Source: Coptis chinensis (taxonomy: Eukaryota > Streptophyta > Magnoliopsida > Ranunculales > Ranunculaceae). Taken from it: a stretch of DNA of 64,000 nucleotides. The stretch spans positions 84,229,001 to 84,293,000 of the forward strand of contig CM027383.1 of assembly GCA_015680905.1 (NCBI GenBank), written 5' to 3'. The notes beneath the pieces were generated by a model. That model did no database searches, was not told the origin of the DNA, and saw only the letters and a program-made list of their open reading frames with translations. The position numbers were made by a program, and so were the translations under genes. Shown here one piece after another: positions 10,393 to 19,539 of the stretch (position 1 is its first letter; each line of letters opens with the position of its first letter).

Positions 10393-11438
10393 AAATACTC
10401 TGTCTTTTGTAATAAGTCACTTTGTTCCCTCTGAGCCAATTATGGCCTTACATTTGTTTGATCATTTCTGTTTGTGTTTGGATATTCACGGGGTTTCCCA
10501 TCCGTTTATGTTTACGCTTATGCTTGCACACTACTCTCTTTCCCATGAAGTTCGATTTTGTTCCGCGTGTTTGTCATCTCTATCTCTTCTGATTTGTCTA
10601 TTTGCATAAGCAATCATGTGTCTCTTGTCCTTGATTAACAATGGCTAGTGTTACCAGAGATTCTGGTTCAATTGGATGAGTACTTCTCTTTCTCGTCTCT
10701 CTCCTGTAACCCGCGCTTAGCCCTTTCCTCTGAGTCTGGCTATCCCCTCAGTTGTGATCCAGCCTCTGTGCTCCACGATTGGTTCCTTGTATTAGTAACA
10801 GACTCGCGGTGGATTAATATCTCTGCGGAGTACTCCCTCTTCCGATATTTCTCTTTATGTTTGGCCTCCTCCCACACAGGTCGTTAGTCTCTGTAATCCG
10901 CGAAGGGCTCCTCCCACTCGGCGGATTATATAACCACGGGGAGTCGCATGAGGCAGCTCCTCCTGCCCTCGACTCCCTCTAGCTACATGCCAGCGAAGGG
11001 CTTTTCCCCTCCGCTGTCTCTCTCCACACGGGGTTCTAATGCTCCATGTTCGATTTGCTCCTCCGCGGAGGGCTCATCCCACTCCGCGGTTTCGGTATTC
11101 TCGGTACGTCTCTTGGGGACGTTCCTCTTGCCCCCAGCTCCTCTCGAGTCTCACATTAGCGATGGGCTCATCCCCTCCGCTGTCTCTCTCCGTCTTCAGG
11201 CTCTATGCCCCATGTGTGTCTCGTGCCTCTCGCCCCGCTCCGCGGGATTCATAGCTTTCGGGAGGCACTGGGTTCAAATTTGGTCTTGTGCCAGCGCCGC
11301 CGATGTCTCACTGGCATTCTCAATTTCATGTTTTATTTAAGTCTCCTACTTTCACAAATGGCGATTTCCTCTCAAAAGTGCTGGTGTATTATATATTTAC
11401 ATACAGCCACAAATTCATGTATTATATTTCTCTTACAT
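10393..11438. repeat. Repetitive 3' region of the Tat element
   Basis: Non-coding stretch between the antisense gene and the end of integrase. Bases about 10880-11250 hold diverged tandem units, each pairing a phrase like GCGAAGGGCT or GCGGAGGGCTCATCCC with CTCCGCTGTCTCTCTCC or CTCCGCGG. Tandem repeats in this position are typical of Tat elements and are a known source of plant satellites. Confidence 0.6.
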
Positions 11439-13211
11439 TCAAGCGTGGAATTTTTTTAACATCCTCACGTTCCACGGTTTCTCTATCAGCTTGCCTTCTT
11501 GTGTCCGCAATCTGTATGTGCCCGCCCCTCCGATGTCCACCACCGTATACGGTCCTTCCCAGTTCGGGCCCAACTTTCCATCTTTCTCCTCCCTGGTACT
11601 AGGTGTCACTCGGCGGAGCACCAGGTCGCCCAGCCGGAACTGCCTTGGCTTGACCCTACGGTTGTACTGTCTTTGCAATCTCCGGTGATACTCCTCCAGT
11701 TTTATGCATGCAGTGTCTCTTCTCTCCTCTGCTAAATTTAGGTCCGCTGCCAATATTCTCCAGTTTGATCCTTCTTCCACGGACCTCGTTCGCGATGTAG
11801 CTGCTACCATCTCTGAGGGGATCACGGCCTCCACCCCATAGGCCAAGGAAAATGGAGTCTCTCGGGTGGAATACCGAGGTGTGGTCCGGTAGGCCCATAG
11901 CACATGATTCAGCTCATCGGTCCACGCCCCTTTCTTGTCCTCCAATTTCCTCTTAAGATTGTTCATGATGATCTTGTTAGATGCCTCTGCCTGTCCGTTG
12001 CCCTCGGGATTGTAAGGGGCCGAGAACCCCTGTTTCACTTTATAGGCTTGCAAGAACTTGGCCACCTTCACTCCCGTAAACTGAGTATCATTGTCCGTGA
12101 TGATTACGTATGGCAACCCAAACCTGCAGATGATATTCTCCCATAGAAACTTTATGATTTGTGCTTCCTTCACCTGTTGCAGGGGCACGGCTTCAATCCA
12201 TTTTGTGAAATAATCCGTTGCCGCAAGCATGAATCTCCTTTTGCCGCTGGCCATGGGCAGCGGCCCCACTATATCCATTGCCCACATAGCAAAAGGCCAC
12301 GGACTTAAGACGTTATGAAGGGGTTCTGCGGGGGCGAATATCAGCTGGACAAATCTCTGGCATTTGTCACATTTCTTTGCAAATTCCACAGCATCCCTCT
12401 TCATGTGGGGCCAGAAATACCCCTGTGTCAGTAGGCGATGGGCCGTCGTTCTCCCCGCTGAGTGGCTCCCGCAATCCCCCTCATGTAACTCTGCCAACAC
12501 TTCATGCGATAGCCGCGGACCCAAACATTTTAACAGCGACCCATTGACGTTTTTTCGATATAGCTCTCCTCCCAGTAGAACGTATCTCCGAGAAGTTTGC
12601 TCCCATCTCCTTATTTCTTTTTTATCTGTCACTTCCTTCCCAGCCAAAAAGTCCTTAATTAAATCCGTCCAACTCTCCTTCTCCTCCGTGACCTGACAAA
12701 TCTCTACCATCTCCTCGGTGCTCGGTTTTTCCAGTCTTCCCACATGTATCGTTCTTTCCTCCGACCCCGGGATGGCAGCCGCTACATATGCCAGGGGATC
12801 AGCATGTATGTTCTCTCCCCGGCCTAAATGAAGGAAACGGAGCTTTGTGAACTTCGCAGACCTTTTACGCACCACCTCCAAATATCTGGCCATCCTGGGG
12901 CATCTAGCTGCAAACCATCCATTCGCTTGGCACACCACTAAGTTTGAATCAAAATATACTATCAGCTCTTGCACTCCCAGATCTTCGGCCATTCTCAACC
13001 CTGCAATCACTGCTTCGTACTCTACCTCATTACTGGATGCCGCGAACCCTAGTTTCATGATTTGCTCTATTCTGCTATTGTTGGGCGTAACCAAAACCAC
13101 CCCTATGCCGCTGCAGGTATCTGTCGCTGATCCGTCGGCGAACACCCTCCACCCATTCCTCTTATCCCAAGGGTTTAGGATATCCGGCTCACCTTCTCGT
13201 TCTGGTTCCAT
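11439..13211 (-). CDS. Tat pol: second RNase H and integrase
   Basis: Open for 590 residues. Residues about 20-150 form the extra RNase H typical of the Tat clade, with acidic residues in VFADGSATD, NEVEYEAV and VYFDSNLV. An H2C2 zinc-binding domain follows (LHEGDCGSHSAGRT, then KKCDKCQRF). The integrase core shows its D-D-E triad in AMDIVGPLP, TDNDTQF and NGQAEASNK. The C-terminus has LGDLVLRR and WEGPYTVVD of the Gypsy integrase tail; there is no chromodomain. It is a segment of a larger polyprotein: the same frame continues upstream across a single TAG at 13227-13229 into the first RNase H (13227-13460). As an element gene it is non-functional in this copy because upstream pol is broken. 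Confidence 0.9.
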   Translation of the reverse strand: MEPEREGEPDILNPWDKRNGWRVFADGSATDTCSGIGVVLVTPNNSRIEQIMKLGFAASSNEVEYEAVIAGLRMAEDLGVQELIVYFDSNLVVCQANGWFAARCPRMARYLEVVRKRSAKFTKLRFLHLGRGENIHADPLAYVAAAIPGSEERTIHVGRLEKPSTEEMVEICQVTEEKESWTDLIKDFLAGKEVTDKKEIRRWEQTSRRYVLLGGELYRKNVNGSLLKCLGPRLSHEVLAELHEGDCGSHSAGRTTAHRLLTQGYFWPHMKRDAVEFAKKCDKCQRFVQLIFAPAEPLHNVLSPWPFAMWAMDIVGPLPMASGKRRFMLAATDYFTKWIEAVPLQQVKEAQIIKFLWENIICRFGLPYVIITDNDTQFTGVKVAKFLQAYKVKQGFSAPYNPEGNGQAEASNKIIMNNLKRKLEDKKGAWTDELNHVLWAYRTTPRYSTRETPFSLAYGVEAVIPSEMVAATSRTRSVEEGSNWRILAADLNLAEERRDTACIKLEEYHRRLQRQYNRRVKPRQFRLGDLVLRRVTPSTREEKDGKLGPNWEGPYTVVDIGGAGTYRLRTQEGKLIEKPWNVRMLKKFHA

Positions 13212-13226
13212 AATTTTTTCCTCTCC

Positions 13227-13714
13227 CTAGGTGGGATCCTCTACAAGAAACTCTGCCATAAATTCAGCCATTGCCTGCACCTTTTCCGCGGTCCTTATCT
13301 GATATTGTATCTCATAGGAACTCAGTATCACTGCCCACTTCAACATCCTACCCGAATTTTCTGTCTTCAGTGCTTGTCTCAGAGGCAGATTCGTTACTAC
13401 CACTACCACATGTGCTTCAGAGTAGGGTTTCAGTTTGAGGGTGGAGAAAACTAGCGCCAAGGCATACCTCTCAATCCTACTGTACTGCGTCTTTGCATCT
13501 AACAGAGTCTTACTCTAAAAATACACTGGCTTCTCTATTTTGTCCACCACACGCACTAGAACTGAACTAACCGCATACTCCGTGGCCCCCAAGTACAAAT
13601 ACAGCTTTTCCCCGATCTCGGGCCGTGATAGCAAAGGTGCTTTGCCCAAATATTTCTTCAAGTTCTGGAATGCCTACTCACACTCCGCGGTCCATACGAA
13701 GTCCGGTGTGCTCC
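13227..13714 (-). pseudogene. Tat pol: first RNase H, broken
   Basis: Frames here encode YLYLGATEYAVSSVLVR, TLLDAKTQYSRIERYAL and LKTENSGRMLKWAVILSSYE, the RNase H joined to reverse transcriptase in Ty3/Gypsy pol. In-frame stops lie near 13515 and at 13227-13229, and a frameshift separates it from the reverse transcriptase at about 13715. Confidence 0.8.
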
Positions 13715-14757
13715 TTAATAATCGATACAGCGGTCTGCATTTATCGGATGACTTGAAATGAATCTATTCCGGTCGCCGCTACCCTTCCTGCTAACCACCA
13801 CTTCCTTCACATTCTGTGGAGATGGCATCTCTACCAGGGACCTTATCTGCTCGGGATTAGCATCGATTCCCCTATGAGTAACAATATAGCCCAAGAACTT
13901 CCCTGTAGTCACCCCGAAAGTACACTTTTCAGGATTCAGTTTCAAATTGTACTTACGTAGTATCCCGAATGTTTCCCGTAACCCCTCTATATGTTCCTCC
14001 TCTGTCATGCTTTTCTCCACCATGTCATCTATATAAATCTCGATTCCCCTCCGGATCTTGCTTGCGAACATTTTTTCTCCCAACCGCTGGAAGGTTGCCC
14101 CTGCATTTTTCAAATCAAACGGCATCCTCATGTAGCAGTATGTACCGCCCTCCACCACAAAATCACAAATGATGTCTTCTCTTGGTCTGGCTCATTCATC
14201 GCAACCTGATTATACCCCATCGAGGCGTCCATGAAAGAAAATATTTCGAACCCGGCTATCCTGTCCACCAACTCGTTTACTCGCGGCATGGGATAGCTAT
14301 CCTTCGGGCACTCCAGGTTGACATCGGTAAAGTCCACGCACATATGTACTTTCCCATTCTTTTTCGGTACCGCGACTATGTTTGATAACCAGTCTGTGAA
14401 CTCCACCTCTTGGATTATCCATGCCCCCTTCAATCTGGCAATCTCTTCCCGAATCCCCTCCGCGTATTTCGGTCTGAGACTTCGCAATTTTTGTCTCACT
14501 GGTTTGGCATCCTCTCTCATATGCAGGTGGTGACATGCGAACTCTGGGTCCAACCCTGTAACGTCCTCTATCGTCCATGCAAAGACATCTCTATTATCTG
14601 ACAATAACTTTATCAACTTAGTCCTCCACTCCTCAGGCAAACTTGACCCTATCGACGTGATCTTCTCCTCTTCCCCTATCCCAATATTCACTACCTCTAT
14701 CTCGTCAAGCGTCTTGGGATCCGCCAACGCCTCATCACCCCCTTCCCAGAGGTGCAC
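13715..14757 (-). pseudogene. Tat pol: reverse transcriptase, frameshifted
   Basis: Two overlapping frames. 14757-14128 carries the thumb-proximal start (FAWTIEDVTGLDPEFACHHL, then IQEVEFTDWLSNIVAVPKKN and FSFMDASMGYNQVAM). 14158-13715 continues with YCYMRMPFDLKNAGATFQR and the catalytic IYIDDMVEKS (the usual YVDD appears as YIDD). The join near 14140 is a frameshift, and the C-terminal end degenerates after PQNVKEV. Confidence 0.9.
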
Positions 14758-14933
14758 TATAACTGCTATGCCAGCCTCTTCCTAGGCAAACTTGACCCTA
14801 TCGACGTGATCTTCTCCTCTTCCCCTATCCCAATATTCACTACCTCTATCTCGTCAAGCGTCTTGGGATCCGCCAACGCCTCATCACCCCCTTCCCAGAG
14901 GTGCACTATAACTGCTATGCCAGCCTCTTCCTA
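14636..14933. repeat. 149-bp tandem duplication inside pol
   Basis: Bases 14636-14784 and 14785-14933 are adjacent, nearly identical copies, each beginning GGCAAACTTGACCCTATCGA and ending CCAGCCTCTTCCTA. 149 is not a multiple of three, so the duplication shifts the frame between protease and reverse transcriptase. The near identity shows it arose recently. Confidence 0.95.
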
Positions 14934-15003
14934 GGGTTGGAAGTTTCTCCTTTTGACCCGCCAATCAAACGTTTCACGGTTCCTCTATGACTATTCTTGG
15001 CTA

Positions 15004-15273
15004 TTACCTGATCTCGTAGACCTCATACATGCCGGTAGGTGTGGGGAACCGTATCACTTGGTAATACGTAGATGGGACCGCCTTCATCTCATGAATCCAC
15101 CGCCTTCCCAAGATTGCATTATATTGTGAAGCCGCATCCACTACCATGAAGCGGGTGAAGATGGTCACCGGCCCCGCCGTCACGGGCAATAAGAGTTCCC
15201 CCATGGGCTCTGTCATATTCCCGTTAAATCCATACAAATTAGTCTTGCTGGAAGCGCGGTACGCTAGGATCAA
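15004..15273 (-). pseudogene. Tat protease, C-terminal half, out of frame
   Basis: Contains NLYGFNGNMTEPMGELLLPV, then FMVVDAASQYNAILGRRWIH, the typical C-terminal half of Tat-clade protease. It lies in another frame from the N-terminal half that ends the gag frame, so a frameshift at about 15240-15270 splits the enzyme. Confidence 0.8.
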
Positions 15274-16945
15274 CTCCCATTTCCTCCAAGGCTCCTCTGA
15301 ACAACATATCTACCGCACTTCCACAATCGATCAACACCCTTTTCACCATGTAGTTTCCCATCGCCACTGTAATGACCAGCGCGTCCTCATGTGGTGAATC
15401 CACTGCCCATAGGTCCGCATTGCTAAAGACGATTTTATCCTTCTCGGCCGTTGTGACCTCTCTTTGCCGTGGCCTATTCGTCCTCTCATTAATTTGTTGG
15501 ATGTTCGCTGTCCGCCGTATCTTGTCTCTATGGGCATTATGACTCATAACTTCCCCACTGTAAATCACATTGATGGTTCCTAGTATTCTTCCCTGCTGCG
15601 ACACTCGCTCTTCGTTCTGGTCGTCTCTCACAAATTCTCCCATCCTCCCTTTCTCCACCATCCTCTGCACCAACCACTTGAGAGCGTAACAGTAATTCGT
15701 CTCATGATTTCTTATCTGATGGTATGCACAGAATGGCTTCTCAGGTATCTCCGCTGGCATGCTTCGCGGTCCTTCATATCCTGGTAAACCCTTTATTAAG
15801 GGCAAAATCTCACTGAGCGGTTTGTTCAACGGAGTTTGTTCCACTTCGCGGTATGGTTTCCTCTCCCTGTACTCCCTTCGGATCCCTTCCCGGCTTCCCT
15901 CCGTTCGTGCTCCGTATCCGCGGTATCTACCACTTTCTTTTTTCAACGCCCCCGATTTCCGCCGTTCTTGTTCCTTCTCTAAAGATAACATAGCCTTCCC
16001 TACCCTCTTAGAATCCTTTTGCATAGAGTCTTCATATCTTATATATTTTTCCACTCGTGGATACAGCTCATGTAACGTCGCCATCTCATTCTTTGCTACG
16101 GACTGGTGAACTCCGGTTCCCGGACGCAATCCCCTTTCAAATGCTATCACCGCTATCCTCTCATCCAGATTCTCTACCTTCAGTGTCTCCGCCTTGAATC
16201 GACATAGGAACTCTCTAACTGACTCCGCGGACCGTTGTCGCACATTGAACAGAGCCGTGATGTCCACCACCCTCTTCTTCTGGTGTATGAAATGATCCAC
16301 GAACGCCTGCTCCAACTCTTGAAAGTTCTTAATGCTCCCAGACGGCAATCTGTAGTACCAATCTGATGCTCCCCCTTTCAGACTAGCCGGGAACATCATG
16401 CACCGCAGACCATCAAACCGAGCCTCCGGCCATAGCGGCATCTGCTGTCTAAAATGATAGATGTGGTCCGTCGGGTCTCCTTTGCCGTCGTACCTCTCAA
16501 ACCTCGGCTGGGCGAATCGCTTGGGAACCTCTGATGTCCATATGTCATCTGCTAGCGGGTTACGGTTCAACCTAGCCACCACCTGGCTAGCCGCTCCCCC
16601 ACGCTCCTTCGTCTGCCGCCGATTGGCTTCCCTATCATTGTCTATCATTTCTTGGACTTGCGCCATTGTTAACCCCACCACCGGGTTTTCCACTAGGTTT
16701 GGTCCGGTCTCCTCCTCGTCTCCAGATTCCTCACTCCGCTCTTCCCCTGCCTCCTCCTCCATCTCTCTATCTCTCCGCAACTCATCGTTTTCCTCTCTCA
16801 GCCTTTCAATCTCTTCACGCATCAGACGCGCCTCTTCCGCCGCTCGTCCTTCTTCCAGTTTTTCCCCCTCCTCTATCATAGCTTCCGGCGTCGGCTCCTG
16901 ATCCCTAACTTTCTTTGGCCTTCCCGCTGCTCTCTTCGGTGCCAT
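15239..16945 (-). CDS. Tat gag and N-terminal protease
   Basis: About 568 residues from the ATG at 16945 (MAPKRAAGRPKK). Acidic and coiled-coil-rich N-terminus, then a retrotransposon gag domain (DHIYHFRQQM; FPASLKGGASDWYYRLPSGS; FVDHFIHQKKRV; VREFLCRFKAETL). A Cys/His motif follows (FCAYHQIRNHETNYCYALKW). The last 60 residues are protease: ALVITVAMGNYMVKRVLIDC then GSAVDMLF. The aspartyl active site, normally DTGS, reads DCGS here, which would weaken or abolish activity. The frame ends soon after and the rest of the protease is out of frame. An open frame extends upstream to 16984 but without an ATG. Confidence 0.88.
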   Translation of the reverse strand: MAPKRAAGRPKKVRDQEPTPEAMIEEGEKLEEGRAAEEARLMREEIERLREENDELRRDREMEEEAGEERSEESGDEEETGPNLVENPVVGLTMAQVQEMIDNDREANRRQTKERGGAASQVVARLNRNPLADDIWTSEVPKRFAQPRFERYDGKGDPTDHIYHFRQQMPLWPEARFDGLRCMMFPASLKGGASDWYYRLPSGSIKNFQELEQAFVDHFIHQKKRVVDITALFNVRQRSAESVREFLCRFKAETLKVENLDERIAVIAFERGLRPGTGVHQSVAKNEMATLHELYPRVEKYIRYEDSMQKDSKRVGKAMLSLEKEQERRKSGALKKESGRYRGYGARTEGSREGIRREYRERKPYREVEQTPLNKPLSEILPLIKGLPGYEGPRSMPAEIPEKPFCAYHQIRNHETNYCYALKWLVQRMVEKGRMGEFVRDDQNEERVSQQGRILGTINVIYSGEVMSHNAHRDKIRRTANIQQINERTNRPRQREVTTAEKDKIVFSNADLWAVDSPHEDALVITVAMGNYMVKRVLIDCGSAVDMLFRGALEEMGVDPSVPRFQQD

Positions 16946-16965
16946 TTCTAAGTTGCTCTTCTCTG

Positions 16966-16983
16966 TCCCCACAGACGACGCCA
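16966..16983 (-). other. Primer binding site of the Tat element
   Basis: On the minus strand, two bases after the 5' LTR, the sequence reads TGGCGTCGTCTGTGGGGA. It resembles the Asp-tRNA type primer sites of plant Gypsy elements, with mismatches; the tRNA assignment is tentative. Confidence 0.5.
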
Positions 16984-16985
16984 AA

Positions 16986-17355
16986 TGTATAGACCCCTAA
17001 TTCACCACTACACAAATGTCTCGCTCTCTAGTTCCCTCTTCCACCCAAATGTATGGACCCCGCTTTTTTCTCTTTCTTCTCTCTTTTTACTGTTCCTATT
17101 TCTCTCTTTCTCTCTTTCTCTCCTTCATTTTCTCCTTCATTTTCTCCACATCTTCTTCTTTTTATATTCCCTTTCTCTTCCTCGGGACCGTCCACCTGTC
17201 TTGTCATCCTACGACCCCGATGTCGACCGTACACTTGCCACCGTAGACTAGGGTTCCGCGGCCTTGATCCGCTGCTCCTCCTCATCACTGCATATGTTGC
17301 TCCCTATCAGTTGCACCGCGGACTTGGTCCAAGAGGTACACATCATACTATTACA
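16986..17355 (-). repeat. 5' LTR of the Tat element
   Basis: 370 bp, TG...CA, matching 7195-7552. About 12 bp longer because of an expanded CTTTCTCTC/TTCATTTTCTCC pyrimidine run. Followed by the target duplication ATATA (17356-17360). Confidence 0.95.
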
Positions 17356-19539
17356 ATATACTTAATTGAGTCAAGTTTTACAAATCAACAGAAAATACGA
17401 GAATATAGTTAGGAAGAACATCTTTTAAAATTGAACTATAGGAGAACAAAACTGATGATAATAAATATCTTTAATACTTATATAGTAGTTCAGCGACTGC
17501 AAAGAAATCAATCAAAATTTTTCCTTCCAGCTCGATGCTTACTTTATTGATCAGCACGACAGGACCTCTTGTGTGTTTGTTTCGTATGTATTAGTTCATA
17601 TCTACCAAAAATGAAGACAAGGAAGAAAAACATACTGAGGTCACAAGTTTTCCTGCTCGCGTCTTTGAAGGACTTATAATATTTGATAAACAGAAAGTGC
17701 CTAGAAAACCACTAACACTGACACTAAAATAAAATATTGTTTGATCCAGCATTCTAATTATCCAATTATTCATGATGAATATTTTGAATATTTAAAAACC
17801 AGAAAATTAAGTATAAGTACACAAACGCAAATTTCTTAAGTTTAGAGAAAATAGTAATTTTTTTTTTTTGTTTTTTCTCCATAAAAATTGAAATTTGACA
17901 TCTGTCTCAAATTTTAGACTGACTTTTACAATTTTGACCTCTTTTATTAGTCCCAACTAAAAAAACCAACTACCAACAAAAAAAAAGATACGAACTAAAT
18001 CAGTTACTAAAAGAGTAGTGGGCTAATCAAAATAACTAAAATTCATCCGAAATCTACAAAATTCCAATTAAAAGTGAGATGAATTTATGGAGAGACCAAA
18101 ACAATATAGAAAACATCAACTTCAAAAACGGAAAAAATGTATGTTGATTACAACTAATTTCAATACAGCTTTAACAATTTAAAATGCATCACTGATAATT
18201 TTGAATAACATGTTTAAACTTTGTTTGATGTAATTCAAATTGTGAAATTGTAAAAGGACAAATGATTTTTTTTTATAAGACAATTGTATTATTTGATTGC
18301 AGTATATCTTAGAGCAATACACACGCACTCTTGCCTGATGAGTGACATCGATTGACACACACACCTACAGTCTGCGCACATTAGATTTTTGTATTATTTA
18401 TTTGTAGAAAAAAATTGGCAGTTACAAATGAAAGGGTAAAAAAGAGAAATAAGAAGTTTTAAAAACAGTTAATACACTCAAAAAGTGAGAAATAAGAAGT
18501 TTTAAAAACAGTTAATACACTCAAAAAGTGACGTGTTGTTAAAATTGGAGTAGAATCAAAAGATAATATTGGTCTTTCTCTAAACAAAAAACACACTAAA
18601 GAAAGTGTCTAGAGCCCAATTTCTAGATTTAAAAACGGCCCAATTTCTAGATTTAAAAACGGGTGAGACATGGTGGCCCAGGAACTCTGGTTATTGCGGG
18701 GTAGTTTAGTGCGCGAAACACCTTGAATTAAGAAGCAAATTAGGGACACAGTTCTCTGCGAAAGAACTGAGCTAATAGTTGGCCAGCACATATGAAATCA
18801 AAATCTCACCAACCAACGTCATCAACAAAAATCATGCAAATGAACAAAGGTTATAGTGTTGCACGCTTAAACAGAAAATGAAAATATAAAAAGCATAACA
18901 CATATTTTGAGATTTGGATCTCTTGATGACGCGCGTCAACTTCCAATTGTTAATGTAATGCTGACTTACATTTCTAACACAATTTTTTCGTGTTTTATGC
19001 TAAGTCCAATGCGCACCAAACCACAATATAATAGTGCATAGACCACAATATAATGGTGGATAGAGTTAGCGGGTTGGGGTCTGGAGGCCAAATGATTTTT
19101 ATTGCACCCACCAGTGCTATAGGCGTATAGAAAATAAAAAAATCACAACTCTTAGCCGCCATTGACATAGGTGTGTAGGTGTCTGGGAAAAAAAATAAAA
19201 AAATAGAAATCAAAATTCTAGCCATCACTCCCGAAAGCGTATGCTAAATTAGTTTTTTTTTTTTTTTTTTTCTCCCCATTTTAGCCTTTCTCACATCTTT
19301 CTCTTTATTCCTCACCCAAAATAGTATGATATAATAGTAATTGTACAAACTAATTCCTTCAAAATAGCTTAAAATAATTTTGGTAGGGACACATTGTTCT
19401 AGCTGCTACTGTGAGTGGCAGGCAGAAATGTTGAACTAAAATTCTAGCCGTAGGGCAATTTCTGATCATTCATCTATAGTGTTAGTGTCAACCAAAACCA
19501 CAAGGAGGTATAAAAAATCTTTTCATTTCTTCAATATTC
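17356..19539. other. AT-rich intergenic DNA
   Basis: No supported gene, RNA or element. It holds two small tandem duplications: 43 bp at 18444-18529 and 24 bp at 18614-18661 (unit starting GCCCAATTTCTAGATTT), plus poly-A/T runs. Confidence 0.6.

Larger units (their letters stand above)
7195..17355 (-). mobile_element. Ty3/Gypsy LTR retrotransposon, Tat lineage
   Basis: Complete element of 10,161 bp with a perfect 5-bp target duplication, ATATA at 7190-7194 and 17356-17360. Both LTRs run TG...CA. The order read on the minus strand is 5' LTR, primer site, gag-protease, reverse transcriptase, RNase H, a second RNase H, integrase, a repetitive 3' region, an antisense gene on the plus strand, polypurine tract, 3' LTR. 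The second RNase H and the antisense gene are hallmarks of the Tat clade (Ogre, Grande, Retand). Coding regions carry frameshifts, stops and a 149-bp tandem duplication, so this copy is not autonomous. The LTRs differ at roughly 14 positions in about 345 aligned bases by eye, plus an indel in a pyrimidine run. Confidence 0.95.

Noticed and set aside
10044-10439. Minus-strand 131-codon frame opposite the last exon of the antisense gene
   Set aside because: A shadow of the plus-strand coiled-coil exon, with no supporting motif.
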